This document shows positions 23,768 to 24,263 of a stretch of DNA of 24,263 nt, in pieces. The notes under the pieces are model-generated. The model did not search any database. It saw only the letters and a program-made list of their open reading frames with translations, and was not told the origin of the DNA. Each line of letters starts with the position of its first letter. Positions within the stretch are counted from its first letter, which is position 1. The position numbers and the translations under genes are program-made. Where the stretch lies: the NCBI GenBank assembly GCA_963640685.1, contig CAVIAA010000029.1, positions 1-24,263 on the forward strand. The letters run 5' to 3'. The DNA is from SFEL01 sp963640685. GTDB taxonomy: Bacteria > Bacillota > Clostridia > Christensenellales > CAG-138.

Positions 23768-24181
23768 TTAGTTTTCCTCCTTCTCGGCACGGTCATGAAG
23801 CTGCTCCAGCACGGATTTCAGCTTCTGCGGAATGGGCAGCCCCAGATAGGCTGCGTTCTCCAAGAGAGACACGCCCTCGTTGGAGAGATAGAAAAAGATG
23901 ATCGCCGTGCGCATTACCGAGCCGGTGCCGATGACGTGGGTGTCGAGAATGTGCCCGATGCCGACCAGGGCGAAGATGAGCACCTTCTTGAAAATGCCCT
24001 TGAAGCCCACGGCGCTGGACAGCTTCTTATCCACCACGGCGCACATGATGCCCGTCACATAGTCGATGACCACGAAAGCCAGAAGCGCGTAAAGCAAGCC
24101 GTCACATCCTCCCAGGAACCATCCCAGCCACCCACCGATACCGGCGAACACCACCTGAACGGTCGTCCAGAATTCCTTCAT
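23768..24181 (-). CDS. Phage holin, TcdE/holin-4 family
   Basis: This 137-residue protein matches the family 4 phage holin in length and the signature DYVTGIMCAVVDKKLSS (40-56). About three hydrophobic segments lie at 10-25, 30-50 and 66-80, and a charged C-terminal tail ends in EQLHDRAEKEEN. It forms the membrane lesion that lets the endolysin reach the wall. The ATG at 24181 has AAAGGAGGACAAACAAC before it; an upstream ATG near the terminator is rejected. Stop and next start are separated by a single base. Confidence 0.92.
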   Translation of the reverse strand: MKEFWTTVQVVFAGIGGWLGWFLGGCDGLLYALLAFVVIDYVTGIMCAVVDKKLSSAVGFKGIFKKVLIFALVGIGHILDTHVIGTGSVMRTAIIFFYLSNEGVSLLENAAYLGLPIPQKLKSVLEQLHDRAEKEEN

Positions 24182-24218
24182 GTTGTTTGTCCTCCTTTGA
24201 AAGTTGAATTTTTGTATG

Positions 24219-24240
24219 AAAAAAGACACTCCGCAGAGTG
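24219..24240 (-). terminator. Terminator upstream of the holin gene
   Basis: CACTC and GAGTG form a short stem with a 4-nt CGCA loop and TTTTTT follows on the minus strand. It would end an upstream phage transcript whose gene lies beyond the window; holin expression would then need read-through or its own promoter, of which none is clear. Confidence 0.7.
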
Positions 24241-24263
24241 CCTTCATTCCTTATTCCAGCCAT

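Larger units (their letters stand above)
17241..24263 (-). mobile_element. Left part of an integrated prophage
   Basis: All genes here run on the minus strand: holin, amidase, HTH/zinc-finger protein, SHOCT-like protein and three large serine recombinases. Lysis genes mark it as phage-derived rather than a conjugative element. Isoleucine is coded by ATC/ATT with no ATA in the holin gene, unlike the chromosomal PAP2 gene counted for comparison. The left boundary is placed just past hairpin copy B and is approximate to within about 300 bp; the right boundary lies outside the window. Confidence 0.8.

Noticed and set aside
24182..24263. Possible 3' end of an upstream phage gene at the window edge
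   Set aside because: Two frames on the minus strand stop within the last bases, but too few codons are visible to choose one.

Overview
The window looks like a Bacillota (Clostridia, probably gut Oscillospiraceae-like) chromosome carrying the left part of an integrated prophage. Support: Gram-positive-style AGGAGG ribosome binding sites, Firmicutes-type lipoproteins, a tandem glycine riboswitch, an arginine operon with an ArgR-like operator, and clostridial-type large serine recombinases with a TcdE-like holin. The species cannot be named from sequence alone.

Left chromosomal part (1-17240). A (CCTG)14.5 tract and a nested stem-loop lie before a plus-strand operon of two CNNM/CBS/CorC-type membrane proteins and a PAP2 phosphatase. 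A bidirectional terminator separates it from a long run of minus-strand genes. These are, in transcription order and from high to low coordinate: a GyrI-like gene flanked by two near-identical terminator hairpins; an AIM24-family protein; a CPBP-family membrane protease; an arg operon (argG-argH-ABC transporter binding protein-permease-ATPase-argF) behind a near-consensus promoter; a glycine-riboswitch-controlled APC permease; and a NitT/TauT-type ABC transporter.

The arg operon would carry out ornithine to citrulline to argininosuccinate to arginine (ArgF, ArgG, ArgH). It has a polar amino-acid importer in the middle, so uptake and synthesis would be switched together. No genes for making ornithine are seen here.

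Right part (about 17241-24263). Minus-strand phage genes run holin, amidase/LysM endolysin, a small HTH/zinc-finger protein, a small SHOCT-like protein, then three tandem large serine recombinases with overlapping or tightly spaced ends, then a terminator and about 300 bp of non-coding, repeat-rich DNA that probably contains attL. Isoleucine codon choice differs between the two example genes counted by hand: ATA in the chromosomal PAP2 gene, ATC with no ATA in the phage holin gene. The most interesting parts are the three-recombinase module with its two small companion genes, the structured DNA at the putative prophage end, and the hairpin-flanked GyrI cassette.
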